Shown piece by piece: positions 53,195-63,400 of a stretch of 64,000 nt of DNA. The translations under genes and the position numbers were made by a program. Numbering within the stretch: position 1 is the first letter of the stretch; every line of letters starts with the position of its first letter. Source of the DNA: Thiothrix fructosivorans (GTDB lineage Bacteria; Pseudomonadota; Gammaproteobacteria; Thiotrichales; Thiotrichaceae); the NCBI RefSeq assembly GCF_017349355.1, contig NZ_JAFMPM010000006.1, positions 620,001 through 684,000 of the forward strand. Direction: 5' to 3'. The notes beneath the pieces are model-generated. The model was not told where the DNA came from and searched no databases. It worked only from the letters and a program-made list of their open reading frames with translations.

Positions 53195-54367
53195 TCAGAC
53201 TGGTTGTAACGGAGAACCAACTAATTTCCCTAGTACATCTGCTAAGCGTATGCCTGCCCAATCCCAATGGCGTTGAAAAGTGTATTGGGATTGTCCTTTT
53301 TTGCTCAAATGTTCACCCAGTCGGACAATATGCGGCGGCGGGTCAGTCAGGGTGAATTGTTGAATTTCATCAAAGAGGAGCGCTTCCATCAAAAAATAAT
53401 AAGCAGGTAATAGGCTTTCAATGGGATGGGTGTAATAAAAAGGGCGCACTTGCTCAATGGCATAAATACTCTGGTATTGCTCAGGAAAATATTGTTTAGT
53501 CAGGGCTTGGTAAATATCGGGGGTTTTGCTTATACCGTCTGGTTCAAGACCAAACTGTAGGGCAATTTTTCGGTTAAATTCTTCCGCCGTTTGGTTAATG
53601 ATGTCCATGCGTTCCTTGGCAAGTGAGGAGTTCCTATTGCCAGAGCAAGAAATATACCGTTTATTGACACCTGCTTGTTCAAATAGCAGGTACATGAGAT
53701 CTTCACTCGTCCTACCACAACGTTCATAGAAGGGGTGTAAGAGTGCAAAATAGTATTGTGCAAAGCTAACAAGATTACAGATAGAGCTGTCATCTACGCT
53801 GGATAATAGTTCACTAACTTTGCGGGTATAGGCTGACAGTAACACTTGTAAGTTGCCTGAACGCGGCGCATTGAACCTGAAGTCTCCAAACCCGGCAGGG
53901 ATGTCTCTAATTTCACCGGCAATGCGTGTTACCCGTTCCAACATTAAGCGACGGGTTTGAGAGGGGTAAAGCATGATGGCTTCATTGCCTGCCATCCCCA
54001 AAAAATGAATACAGCGAAGCTGGTCGATAAAAGATTGTGAGTACTGACTCACAATTTGCGGTACGAGTACATGAAAACGGTCAGATAAGTAGTGATCCTG
54101 CTCCGTCACGGATGTATGGGAATAATGGTTTTCTCCCGTGATGTAATCGTTTGACTGGTAAGAAAACTGGCTAGTAAATGCGTAAGTACTTCTGACATCA
54201 CATTGCTGTAACCAAGTGACTGCTGTTTGCTCTGAAAATTGTCCTAACAGTTTGCTAAAGAAACAGTTAGCTGACACTAATACGTCCGTATACGGGCTAG
54301 TGTCTAAGAAGAAATGTGTCCAAAAATCGCGAATAGTTAGCCTATCATCGGCCGTGTTTTGTTCCAT
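53195..54367 (-). CDS. Protein with a degenerate Fic-type (Fido) motif
   Basis: 390 residues. H211-PFYERCGRT-220 matches the Fic active-site motif HPFxxGNGRT except that G and N of GNG are R and C. It is preceded by a helix SFAQYYFALL, like the motif's preceding helix in Fic proteins. The anion-hole/phosphate-binding residues are therefore altered; histidine, phenylalanine and the last arginine are kept. Fic proteins transfer AMP or other phosphates to hydroxyls. It may use a different substrate or be inactive. No antitoxin-like partner precedes it. Confidence 0.55.
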   Translation of the reverse strand: MEQNTADDRLTIRDFWTHFFLDTSPYTDVLVSANCFFSKLLGQFSEQTAVTWLQQCDVRSTYAFTSQFSYQSNDYITGENHYSHTSVTEQDHYLSDRFHVLVPQIVSQYSQSFIDQLRCIHFLGMAGNEAIMLYPSQTRRLMLERVTRIAGEIRDIPAGFGDFRFNAPRSGNLQVLLSAYTRKVSELLSSVDDSSICNLVSFAQYYFALLHPFYERCGRTSEDLMYLLFEQAGVNKRYISCSGNRNSSLAKERMDIINQTAEEFNRKIALQFGLEPDGISKTPDIYQALTKQYFPEQYQSIYAIEQVRPFYYTHPIESLLPAYYFLMEALLFDEIQQFTLTDPPPHIVRLGEHLSKKGQSQYTFQRHWDWAGIRLADVLGKLVGSPLQPV

Positions 54368-54572
54368 GGAGTGATCCCTCTAGTGATGTTCTTTTTGGTA
54401 TTTTGCGCCGCAGTTGATACGCGCATCACGATTATAGAGGGGGTGTTGTTTTTTTTATGCCTTACTTCACTCAAAATGACAAATTTATTACATTTGATTA
54501 AAAATAGCTCAATTAGTCAGCAGTTCTTGTCATTTTCTCGAAATTGTCAACCATGACAGCAGCGAACCATCA

Positions 54573-54584
54573 TGATACGTATCA
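54573..54584. promoter_or_regulatory. Palindrome TGATACGTATCA before the zinc-ribbon membrane protein gene
   Basis: A perfect 12-bp palindrome ending 6 bp before the ATG at 54591. It could be an operator or just overlap the ribosome-binding region. The intergenic DNA 54368-54590 is AT-rich and otherwise shows no clear features. Confidence 0.35.
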
Positions 54585-54590
54585 AAGTTA

Positions 54591-54878
54591 ATGGTTACAT
54601 TTTGCTTGTTTATTCTGCTAATTAGTGGCAAGTTGTTACAATTCCTTCTTGATTTGTCCTTTGGCAACCACAGCTATGCTCTGGTTGCTTTTTTTGTGTT
54701 TTGGTTAATTGTTGGGGATCTGTGTGATTACATGGCAATAACGAATGTTTGTACTTGTCCGCGTTGTGTGTCGGCGGCACGACGTGTCCGTATCGGTTTT
54801 TGGCGGCGTTTGTTTTCAGGGGGAAAAGCGTATTACCGTTGTTATAACTGCGGACATCGCTTTTGGGCAAAAGGTTAA
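54591..54878 (+). CDS. Small membrane protein with C-terminal zinc ribbon
   Basis: 95 residues. Two hydrophobic helices (about 2-20 and 29-49) are followed by a cytoplasmic-looking zinc-ribbon segment with C55/C58 (CTCPRC) and C83/C86 (RCYNCGHRFW). The basic stretch RRVRIGFWRRLF lies between. Ribosome site weak. Not assigned to a family. Two further small genes follow on the same strand with gaps of 29 and 9 bp. Confidence 0.6.
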   Translation: MVTFCLFILLISGKLLQFLLDLSFGNHSYALVAFFVFWLIVGDLCDYMAITNVCTCPRCVSAARRVRIGFWRRLFSGGKAYYRCYNCGHRFWAKG

Positions 54879-54907
54879 CGACGATTGTTCACGGGTAAGA
54901 AGTTTGT

Positions 54908-55183
54908 ATGACGAAACAACGTAAAGAGCGTGGGCAAATGCTTTTTGATGACGACCAACTGGTGCAGATGTCCGAAGAGATCGCGGCATTGCTGGTGAAA
55001 CATTTGCCCGATGGCAAAATGGTAGCGTTAAGTGGCGAAGCGGCACGGATGAAAAGTGAAACTTGTGTGCAGATTTTTGGCTCTAACTCCGAGGGTGAGG
55101 CGGTATTCTCCATCAATGTGGTCTTCCGTCGTCCACCACCCCGCCATTTAAACGTGAAGTGTTTTACGCCTCGTGATGGTTAA
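54908..55183 (+). CDS. Small hypothetical protein
   Basis: 91 residues, soluble. MTKQRKERGQMLFDDDQLVQMSEEIAALLVKHLPDGKMVALSGEAARMKSETCVQ then FSINVVFRRPPPRHLNVKCFTPRDG. The first half is a basic/acidic helix, the second looks like a beta hairpin. No family recognised. AAGAAG at the ribosome-site position. Confidence 0.55.
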   Translation: MTKQRKERGQMLFDDDQLVQMSEEIAALLVKHLPDGKMVALSGEAARMKSETCVQIFGSNSEGEAVFSINVVFRRPPPRHLNVKCFTPRDG

Positions 55184-55192
55184 GCATTAGTC

Positions 55193-55441
55193 ATGTATGT
55201 GCAATACCGTATCTACTTCCAGAATGATTCTGTAATGGTATCTTTGAATAGCACCTTGGTGGAATTATTGGCGTTGCAGCTAGGGAAATATCCGCGTTCT
55301 GCGGAGGCTAAAGTTGCGGTGCAACGTTGGTTAGGGGCGGCGGTGCGGAAGCAGTTTGGGCATCTGGTTAGTAGAGATGATCCGGTTGAGGATTGGGCGC
55401 GGCTATGTCTTTCTGAAGCCGTGTTGGGGAAAAGGTACTAA
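55193..55441 (+). CDS. Small hypothetical protein
   Basis: 82 residues: MYVQYRIYFQNDSVMVSLNSTLVELLALQLGK then a helical region WLGAAVRKQFGHLVSRDDPVEDWARLCLSEAVLG. The N-terminal strand followed by two helices is reminiscent of ribbon-helix-helix proteins, but this is only a shape impression. Starts 9 bp after the previous gene. Confidence 0.5.
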   Translation: MYVQYRIYFQNDSVMVSLNSTLVELLALQLGKYPRSAEAKVAVQRWLGAAVRKQFGHLVSRDDPVEDWARLCLSEAVLGKRY

Positions 55442-55453
55442 CAAGTTGGGTAA

Positions 55454-55478
55454 GAAGGCATCCAGCGTGGATGCCTTC
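55454..55478. terminator. Symmetrical hairpin between convergent genes
   Basis: GAAGGCATCCA (55454-55464), loop GCG, then its complement (55468-55478), an 11-bp stem between the + gene ending at 55441 and the - gene ending at 55490. No U tract; probably a bidirectional block to transcription. Confidence 0.5.
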
Positions 55479-55489
55479 CGTGGTCAATA

Positions 55490-57112
55490 TTAATCCAAGC
55501 CTTGGCTGCTCAAGTAGTCTTCGTAAGTGCCACGGTAATCCACAATCGTGCCGTCGCCTTTCATGTCGAAAATGCGCGTGGCGAGTGAGCCAACGAACAC
55601 CCGGTCATGCGACACGAACATCAGTGTGCCGTCGTAACGATCCAGACCGCCATTGAGGGATTCGATGGATTCCATGTCCAAGTGATTGGTGGGTTCGTCC
55701 ATCAGCATAACGTTGGTGCGGGAAAGCATCATTTTGCCGAAAATCATCCGGCCTTTTTCACCACCGGAAAGTACCCGCACCGGCTTTTTCACGGTGTCAC
55801 CGCCGAACAGCAAACGCCCTAAGGTGCCACGGTTTTGGGTTTCGGCATCTTCGCCTTCGTAGCCGCTTTTGCGCACGAAATCTGCCATCCAATCGGTGAG
55901 GCTGATGTCGCTTTTGAAGTCATCTTCGTGGTCTTGCTCGTAGCTGGAAATACGCACTTTTTCAGCCCACTTAATGCTGCCTTTTTGTGGCTGCAATTTG
56001 CCTTCCAGCAGTTTGAGCAAGGTGGTTTTACCCACGCCGTTTTCACCGATAATACCGACTTTTTCACCCGCTTCAATGGCGAAAGTGAAGTTGTTGATCA
56101 GCGGTTTTTCCATGCCTTCGTAGCCAAAAGTGAGGTTGTTGACCTCGACGGCGAAACGATGCAGGCGTTCTTTTTCGTCATACTCGAAGCGAATCCACGG
56201 GTATTGGCGGCTGGATGGTTTGATGTCTTCCGGCTTGAGTTTGTCGATCAGCTTACGACGACTGGTGGCTTGCTTGGCTTTGGATTTATTCGCAGAGAAG
56301 CGGCGCACAAAGTCTTGCAACTCCAGAATGCGGTCTTTGGCTTTGGCATTGGCATTGGCTTGACGTTCACGCGCTTGGGTAGAGGCTTCCATGAAGTCGT
56401 CGTAGTTGCCGGAGTAAATCTGGATTTTGCCGAAGTCCAAATCCGCTGTATGCGTACACACTTGGTTCAAAAAGTGGCGGTCATGCGAGATGATGATCAT
56501 GGTGGAATTGCGGTTATTGAGCGTTTCTTCCAACCAGCGGATGGTATTGATGTCGAGGTTGTTGGTTGGTTCGTCCAGCAACAAAATGTCGGGGTTGGCG
56601 AACAAGGCTTGGCACAGCAACACCCGCAATTTCCAGCCGGGGGCGACTTGGCTCATCGGACCATTGTGCTGTTCGATGGGTATGCCGACCGCCATCAGCA
56701 ACTCGCCCGCACGCGATTCGGCGGTGTAGCCATCCATTTCCGCGAATTGGCCTTCGAGTTCCGCCGCTTTCATATAATCGTCTTCGGTCGCTTCCATATC
56801 GGCGTAAATCGCGTCCTTGGCGGACATGACTTTCCACATTTCTTCGTGCCCCATCAGCACCACATCCAGCACGCGCACGTCTTCAAAACCGAACTGGTCT
56901 TGACGCAAATAGGCGATGCGTTCGTGCGGGTCTTTGGAAACGTTACCCGCTGTTGGCTCTAATTGCCCGCAGAGAATTTTCATGAAGGTGGATTTGCCGG
57001 AGCCATTTGCCCCGATCAAGCCATAGCGGTTGCCGTCGCCGAATTTGACGGAAACGTTATCGAATAGCGGTTTAGCACCGAACTGAATGGTGACATTGGC
57101 AGCAACTAGCAC
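55490..57112 (-). CDS. ybiT: ABC-F ATPase YbiT
   Basis: 540 residues with two ABC domains: GANGSGKST (about 34-42), degenerate first signature, [11 protein letters not shown]; then [17 protein letters not shown] and [18 protein letters not shown]. The opening [46 protein letters not shown] and the middle [40 protein letters not shown] follow E. coli YbiT closely. A translational ABC-F protein acting on ribosomes. Confidence 0.92.
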   Translation of the reverse strand: MLVAANVTIQFGAKPLFDNVSVKFGDGNRYGLIGANGSGKSTFMKILCGQLEPTAGNVSKDPHERIAYLRQDQFGFEDVRVLDVVLMGHEEMWKVMSAKDAIYADMEATEDDYMKAAELEGQFAEMDGYTAESRAGELLMAVGIPIEQHNGPMSQVAPGWKLRVLLCQALFANPDILLLDEPTNNLDINTIRWLEETLNNRNSTMIIISHDRHFLNQVCTHTADLDFGKIQIYSGNYDDFMEASTQARERQANANAKAKDRILELQDFVRRFSANKSKAKQATSRRKLIDKLKPEDIKPSSRQYPWIRFEYDEKERLHRFAVEVNNLTFGYEGMEKPLINNFTFAIEAGEKVGIIGENGVGKTTLLKLLEGKLQPQKGSIKWAEKVRISSYEQDHEDDFKSDISLTDWMADFVRKSGYEGEDAETQNRGTLGRLLFGGDTVKKPVRVLSGGEKGRMIFGKMMLSRTNVMLMDEPTNHLDMESIESLNGGLDRYDGTLMFVSHDRVFVGSLATRIFDMKGDGTIVDYRGTYEDYLSSQGLD

Positions 57113-57223
57113 TGGGAATCCTCTTGAAATCTGATGTGGTGTGATGGGGTGCTACTGTAGCACTTTTGGCGTTCCTAAAACATGTTCAGAGGGGCATTAA
57201 GTATCGACCAAGGCTAAATCGAC

Positions 57224-58030
57224 TCATGCCTGCCGCGCTTTCTTCACCATTCCATGCTGCGGGTCATAGCCCCACACCGCCAGCAGGAAAAACAGGATAA
57301 GAGCGCCCAATACGACCAAGGAAGAGAGGAGGTTAAACTGACCATAAAGGGCGAAACGGATCATTTCCACTGCATGGGTAAACGGGTTGAACTGTGCCAG
57401 CGTATGCACGATGACTGCTCCCGATTCCTGCAATTTCCATAACGGATACAAAGCAGTGGAAAGAAAAAACATCGGGAAAATCACGAAATTCATCGTCCCC
57501 GCAAAATTTTCGAGTTGGCGTACAGAAACCGACAACAGCAGCCCCAACGCGCCCAACATCAACCCCGCTAGAATCAACGTCGGTAGCGCATACAACCATC
57601 CCGACCACGGAATGTCGACCTTGAACACCGCACACAACGCCAAAAACGCATAGGCTTGCAACACCGACAACACCGTTCCCGCCACCAGCTTGCTCAACAG
57701 CAAAAACCAGCGCGGTTGCGGTGCAATCAACAACAGGCGCATCAGCCCCATTTCGCGGTCATACACCATTGCCAGCGACGACTGCATCCCGTTGAACAGC
57801 AGCACCATCCCCAACAAACCGGGCACGACGTACACCTGATACTCGATGTACGTGTCGTAAGGCGGGATAATCGACACGCCGAAAATGTTTTGGAATCCGG
57901 CAGCGAACACCATCAGCCATAAAGCCGGACGCACCAGCGCCGACAGCAAACGTCCGCGTTGATGCCAGAACTTAATCGTTTCGCGCTGACTGATTGCCAG
58001 CATTGCAGGCCAATGCCTTGTGGTTGCCAT
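57224..58030 (-). CDS. ABC-2 type permease, PQQ/alcohol-oxidation-associated type
   Basis: 268 residues from the ATG at 58030 (GGGAGG upstream). Six membrane helices are expected. It contains ALVRPALWLMVFAAGFQNIFGVSIIPPYDTYIEYQVYVVPGLLGMVLLFNGMQSSLAMVYDREMG, a pattern I associate with the permease of transporters found next to PQQ-dependent alcohol dehydrogenase genes. No ATP-binding partner or dehydrogenase gene lies here: pbpC is 90 bp upstream. So substrate and partner are unknown. Confidence 0.8.
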   Translation of the reverse strand: MATTRHWPAMLAISQRETIKFWHQRGRLLSALVRPALWLMVFAAGFQNIFGVSIIPPYDTYIEYQVYVVPGLLGMVLLFNGMQSSLAMVYDREMGLMRLLLIAPQPRWFLLLSKLVAGTVLSVLQAYAFLALCAVFKVDIPWSGWLYALPTLILAGLMLGALGLLLSVSVRQLENFAGTMNFVIFPMFFLSTALYPLWKLQESGAVIVHTLAQFNPFTHAVEMIRFALYGQFNLLSSLVVLGALILFFLLAVWGYDPQHGMVKKARQA

Positions 58031-58119
58031 CACCGCCTCCCGTTGATTTGCTAATCCTTGATACCGCAAACGGGGTGGTTTAGCTACCAACTTTTTACCA
58101 ACCTAACCGGGCGGGGCGC

Positions 58120-60456
58120 TTACTTTTCCACTGCCGTCACCAGCACTTCAAACGCCCGCTCCACCCGATTGCCCGCTTCATCCACCACCACCAAACGGTG
58201 CTTACCTGCCGTGGGTTGCACCGCCTGCTGATGAAACGTTTGGGTCGTGCCCAGAAACTGGTTATCCAAATGCCAATACAGCAAGGTTTCGGGGTGCGCA
58301 GGCACGGCACGAAACACCGTTTCCCCCAACTTGCCATCCAGTTCACGCGGTAAATAAATCTGCGTATTGTCTTGCGGATAAACCACGCTCAGAGCTTCAC
58401 CTTGCCCGCTATCACTGCCCTGACAATCCGCCCGCCACGGCGGTAATGGCTGGTAATCCGCATGAAATTGCTGGTAATAATCCGCCTGATCCGGCGGCAG
58501 CACAAACCAGTTGCGGGTTTGCATAGCCGCCACGGCTTCGCACTCGCTGGTAACGCGCCATTGCCCCGTCGTGTCCAGATGAATGCGTTGGTGGTAAGGT
58601 GTAATCCGTGCAAAGTGGCTACTCAGCGGCACGGATACCGTCTTGGTATCGCACGCACCATTGCTCAAGTAACCATCATCGCGGCACACCTCCACCTGCG
58701 TCATTTGCCAATCCGGGCGTTGAAACCAACCACGATTCGACGGCAACAAACTGAAGGTATTGAACAAAATCGGTGCGGCACTTTGCGTTCCGGTCAAACC
58801 TGCCCGTCCCACCCCATCGGCATTGCCGACCCACACGCCCACGGTGTAATCCGGGGTTGTGCCAATCGCCCACGCATCGCGTTGCCCGTAACTCGTGCCG
58901 GTTTTCCACGCCACTTTGCGGCTGCTGCTGAATTTTTCCCAGTAACCGTCATCGCCGGGGCGAGCGACTTGCAGCAATGAATCCAGTGTCAGCCATGCAG
59001 TAGCCGTGGAAAGCGTGGCAATCCGCGAGCTATTGGCAGGCTGGATTTGCAACATCCGCCCCTGTTGCCAGAAGGTTTGTTGATGTTGCTGATCTTGCGC
59101 CGCACGGTTGGCGAGGTTGGCGTAAGCCACGCTCAAATCCCACAGCGAGGTTTCTGCTCCACCTAGAATCAGGCTTAAGCCGTAATCCCGCGCTGAACGC
59201 TGCACATGGCTAAACCCCAGTTGGCGCAATTGCATCAAAAATGGTTCGACCCCGCGCACACTGAGCATATTTACCAGCGGAATATTCAGCGACCGTGCCA
59301 ACGCTTCCCGCGCACTCACCGCGCCGTGGTAATGGCGGTTGTAATTCTGCGGGGTAAAACCGCTGTAATTGACCGGTACATCCGCCACCAACGAATCCGG
59401 CACGATCAGCCCTTGCTCAACCATGTCCGCAAACAACAACGGTTTCAGGGTGCTGCCGCTACTGCGCGGACGCTGGATCATATCAATCGCATGACCTTGC
59501 TCACGCCGCGTCTCCATCGGGCGATTACCGACATACGCCTTCACCGCAAAGGTACGGTTATCCAGCACCAGAATTGCCAGATTTTGCACACCTTCCAGTG
59601 CCAATTGTTCGCCGCTACGTTGCGCCAGCGTGTTGAGTTGCTGCTGCAATCCTGCATCCAACGTGGTACGGAAACGTTGTCCGTCGGGGTGTTGCGCTGC
59701 CAAGGTATCCAGCAAATGTGGTGCAAGGCGTGGTAACAAATGCGGCGATTCGGGCAAGGGTTCGGCAATGGCGAGGTCGTATTCCAGCTTCGACAGCACG
59801 TTCTGGGCAAACAGCAAACCCAGCAAGCGGTTACGTTTTGCCAGCAAACGTTCGCGGTTGCGTCCGGGGTGAATCAGCGCGGGGTTGTTGGGCAATACTG
59901 CCAGCATCGCGCTTTCCGCCCACGACAACTGTTCAGGGCTACGTGCAAAGTAACGCCAAGCTGCTGCTTCCAAGCCAACCACATTGCCACCGAAAGGGGC
60001 GTGGCTGGCGTAACGTTTGAGGATGTCATCTTTACTGTAACGGGTTTCCAACCGCCATGCCCGCAGCAGTTCTACCGCTTTTTCAGGCAAGGTACGCGGT
60101 GGATTGCCGCGTGAGAGGCGGATGACTTGCATACTCAAGGTGCTTGCGCCGCTGACGACGCGCTGTTCACGCAGGTTGTCGTAAGTGGCACGAGCAAGGG
60201 CGAGGAAGTCCACACCGCTATGGTTGCGGAAACGCTTGTCTTCAAACTGGATCAGGGCGGTGGCGAATTTGTCTGGCACGCTTTCGAGTTCGGGGAAACG
60301 CCATTGCCCATCGGCGGCAATGTGCGCACTGAGCAGCTTGCCGTCACGATCTAGCAGCAAGTGCGAGTGGGTAGTGGTGAAGAGCGTGGGGGGGAGGCTA
60401 AAGAACCACCACCAACCCACGAATGCCAAGCATAGGAGGGGGATGATCCCCCTCAA
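58120..60456 (-). CDS. pbpC: Penicillin-binding protein 1C
   Basis: 778 residues; the only start in range is a TTG at 60456, with a CTG four codons upstream as an alternative. Membrane anchor about 3-22. The glycosyltransferase domain has E72 in FEDKRF; the transpeptidase has S335TLK338 and K518TGTS. The C-terminal BiPBP_C domain (about 690-778) ends in VVDEAGNRVERAFEVLV. Polymerises and cross-links peptidoglycan. Lies 8 bp after the alpha-2-macroglobulin gene, an arrangement conserved in many proteobacteria. Confidence 0.93.
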   Translation of the reverse strand: MRGIIPLLCLAFVGWWWFFSLPPTLFTTTHSHLLLDRDGKLLSAHIAADGQWRFPELESVPDKFATALIQFEDKRFRNHSGVDFLALARATYDNLREQRVVSGASTLSMQVIRLSRGNPPRTLPEKAVELLRAWRLETRYSKDDILKRYASHAPFGGNVVGLEAAAWRYFARSPEQLSWAESAMLAVLPNNPALIHPGRNRERLLAKRNRLLGLLFAQNVLSKLEYDLAIAEPLPESPHLLPRLAPHLLDTLAAQHPDGQRFRTTLDAGLQQQLNTLAQRSGEQLALEGVQNLAILVLDNRTFAVKAYVGNRPMETRREQGHAIDMIQRPRSSGSTLKPLLFADMVEQGLIVPDSLVADVPVNYSGFTPQNYNRHYHGAVSAREALARSLNIPLVNMLSVRGVEPFLMQLRQLGFSHVQRSARDYGLSLILGGAETSLWDLSVAYANLANRAAQDQQHQQTFWQQGRMLQIQPANSSRIATLSTATAWLTLDSLLQVARPGDDGYWEKFSSSRKVAWKTGTSYGQRDAWAIGTTPDYTVGVWVGNADGVGRAGLTGTQSAAPILFNTFSLLPSNRGWFQRPDWQMTQVEVCRDDGYLSNGACDTKTVSVPLSSHFARITPYHQRIHLDTTGQWRVTSECEAVAAMQTRNWFVLPPDQADYYQQFHADYQPLPPWRADCQGSDSGQGEALSVVYPQDNTQIYLPRELDGKLGETVFRAVPAHPETLLYWHLDNQFLGTTQTFHQQAVQPTAGKHRLVVVDEAGNRVERAFEVLVTAVEK

Positions 60457-60464
60457 TACCCATT

Positions 60465-63400
60465 TCAGTTCGTCGCCTCCGGCGCAGCCGCAACCGGCAC
60501 AACCTTCATAATCTTCACCGCCAAACCCGCCGTCCGCGCCCGCACCGCAGGCTGATACATCGCTTCACCGCTAATCGCCGGGAAGTAGAACTCGCCCAAG
60601 AACGCGGCATTGAGTTTGACCTTGACAGTTTTGGTTTCACCCGCTGCCAGATCGAAATAGCTCAATACGCGATCGTCGCGCACGTCCTGATAGCTTAACC
60701 CGGTGGGATTGCTAGCAACAGGTGGTGTGGGAGCAGCCGGTGCAGGTGGTGCGGCTTCTTCACCTTCACCATCCGTAGCCTCCTCTGTTTGGGCAGGAGG
60801 CGTTGGCTCAGGCGCAGTTTCGGTCACGGTTGTGCCGATTTCCACGCCGGATGGCAGCAAGGTGGACAATGCTACATGTTTAAGCGCTGCCGTCCCGCTG
60901 TTGGTGATGTTGACGTTCAGGTCGTAGTCTTGGCCTTGCTGCAACTTCAGTGCTTCTGTCAACGGGGTAGCGCTATCCCACACTCTGTTGCCTTGCTTGT
61001 CGAGCAGTTCGGCTTGCAGGGTCATGCCTTGTGCTTCCGCCTGTTCGTTGCCTGCCGGAGCAGTGCCGCGCTGGGTCACGCTGGCGTAAAGTTTGCGGTC
61101 GCCATCATTGTGCAGGGCAAGCTGGAACGCTGCATCTTGCGCATTCAGCAATTGACTGAGCAACGGTTGGGCGCTGTTCAGCGGTGTCGCTGTGCCTTGG
61201 TCGAGCGTGTATTGCACCGCCAACGGTTGCTGGCTGCTGCTGAGGTAATGCGCTACCGACAGCAATGCCCAACTCAGATCGTGGGTATTGTGGGCAGTGC
61301 CTGTACCCAGTTCAGCGGCGATTTGTTGCACCACCAATTCCGCATCCTGCACTTTTTTCAGTGCCAGCAAGGTTTCCAGTTGCAAACCGAGTTGCCCCAG
61401 TTTTTGGCTGAAGGTTTGCTCGGAAAGCGCGGTGTTCAGCTCAGTCGCGACCAAACCTTGGGTGGTTTGTTGCGCGGCTTCGGCTTGGCCTGCCAGCAAA
61501 TACCCGGCGGCGAGTAACCAGCGGGCTTGCGGATTGGCCTTGCCGGATTCGCGCAACCGGTTCATTGCGCCCAATTGCGGTTTGCCTGCAACTGCCAGCA
61601 CGTACAAGCGGTAGGCTTGGGTGGAACTGGTGTCTTCGCCGCTGCCTGCCGTCCAGTCTTGCGCTTGTTTTGCCTGATACGCTTGCCATGCCGTCAGCAA
61701 ACCGAGTGGCACGCTGTAGCCTTGCTTTTGCGCTTCAATCAGGAAATGCCCGGCGTAAATGCTCGCCCAATCGTTAGCTTCGGTCGAACCCGGCCAGTAC
61801 ATCAAATTGCCATTGCTGCTTTGGAAATCACCCAGTTTGGTGATGGCACGTTTGATGTGGTGTTCCACCTGTTGCTGGCGTTCGGGGTCGAGCTTGAGCA
61901 ACTTGGGTAAATACAACTGCGGGAATACCGCTGAGGTAGTTTGCTCCAAACAGCCGTGCGGGTAGTTCACCAAGTAATCCAGATGTTGCGCCAGATTCAG
62001 GTTGGGTAGGCTCGAAAGCTCCAACGTGCTTTGGTTTGTACCCACCATGCCATGCGGCGTGATGGTTTCTTTCCAGTCGGCTTTCGGTTCGAGCGTGGTA
62101 TTGACCGTGCGCAGGCTTGGCAAGTTCGGGGCTTGTACCGCTAAGTTCACTTCGTGGCTGCTGCTGAGTTTGCCGCTGGTAGCGGTGAATTTCAGCTTGC
62201 CTTGCATTGGCTTGTCGCCTGCTTTGAGGAACAGCGTCACGACTTTTTCGCCGGTTTGCGTGAACGGCACGGTGAGCGCGGGGCCAACGCTAGCAAATGC
62301 GCCATCCGCTTCCAGTTTCACCTCCACTGATTTCACCGCTGGGTCGGACACGAACAGGGTTAACGGCACTTCGATACGCTCACCGACTTTCAAGGTGCGC
62401 GGCAAGGACGACAGCAACATCAACGGTTGGCGCACGAACACGGGCTGTTCCGCCTTGCCGTAAGCCAGACCATCGGAGGCAACCGCCATAATGCGTACCG
62501 CACCAAGGTAAGACGGCAGCTCAACGCTGTGTTCCTTGGTTTGCCCTGCGTCCAGATGGAACGCGCCGAGAAAACGTACCACGGGCGGGAAGCGTTTCGG
62601 CTTGTTGGCGGCATCGTCAATTTGCGCTTCGTCGCCACCACCGATGGCGAGAATGCGTTCCAGATTACCGCTGTATGCACCGATTACGCTGTCGAACAAG
62701 TCCCACGTTTTGATCCCCAACGCTTCCTTGCGGTAGAACGCCTTGTGCAAATCGGGGGCTTCAAAGCGGGTCAATCCCAGCAAGCCTTCATCCACCACGG
62801 CAAGGGTGTAATCCATCGCACGCCCAGATTGCTCAGTGATACTGAAGGTTTGGGTGCTTTCCGGCTGCCATTCTTCCGCCGCTTTCACGACAGGTTGCAA
62901 CTTGGTTGAAGGGTCTTCCACTGTGAGCGGAATAATGCCGTACAAACGGATCGGGCGGTCATTCTGCTTGTTCTGGTGCGCTTGCAACAAAGTTACGCTG
63001 ACGTAGGCGTTCGGTGCCATGTTCGCGGTAATCGGCAGCGGGATTTGGGTACGTTGCCCATTAAAGTCAATCCAGCGTTGTTCCAGAATCTGGCTGCTGG
63101 TTTCAACGGTGAACAAGGCACGTCCGGCTTGTGCTTCCGGCAATTGGATTTGCGCGGTTTCGCCGACCTGATAGCTGGTTTTGTCGCTGCTGAAACGCAA
63201 CATCGCAGCAGCACCGCTGCCATCTTCTTGTGCACGACCAGCCCAACCAGGCCAATCCACATACAAGGTTTTGCCGGTGCAATGTTTGCCCTGCAAGTCG
63301 CAAGCGCGGATCAAATAACGACCCCATTCCGGGTATTTGATCTGGAATTTCCACTCGCCCTTGCCGTTAGTGGTGCTGACGATGGATTGCTGCAATTTGC

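Noticed and set aside
55835-56962. A 375-codon plus-strand open frame
   Set aside because: Complementary to ybiT, phenylalanine/valine-rich as shadow frames of ABC genes often are.
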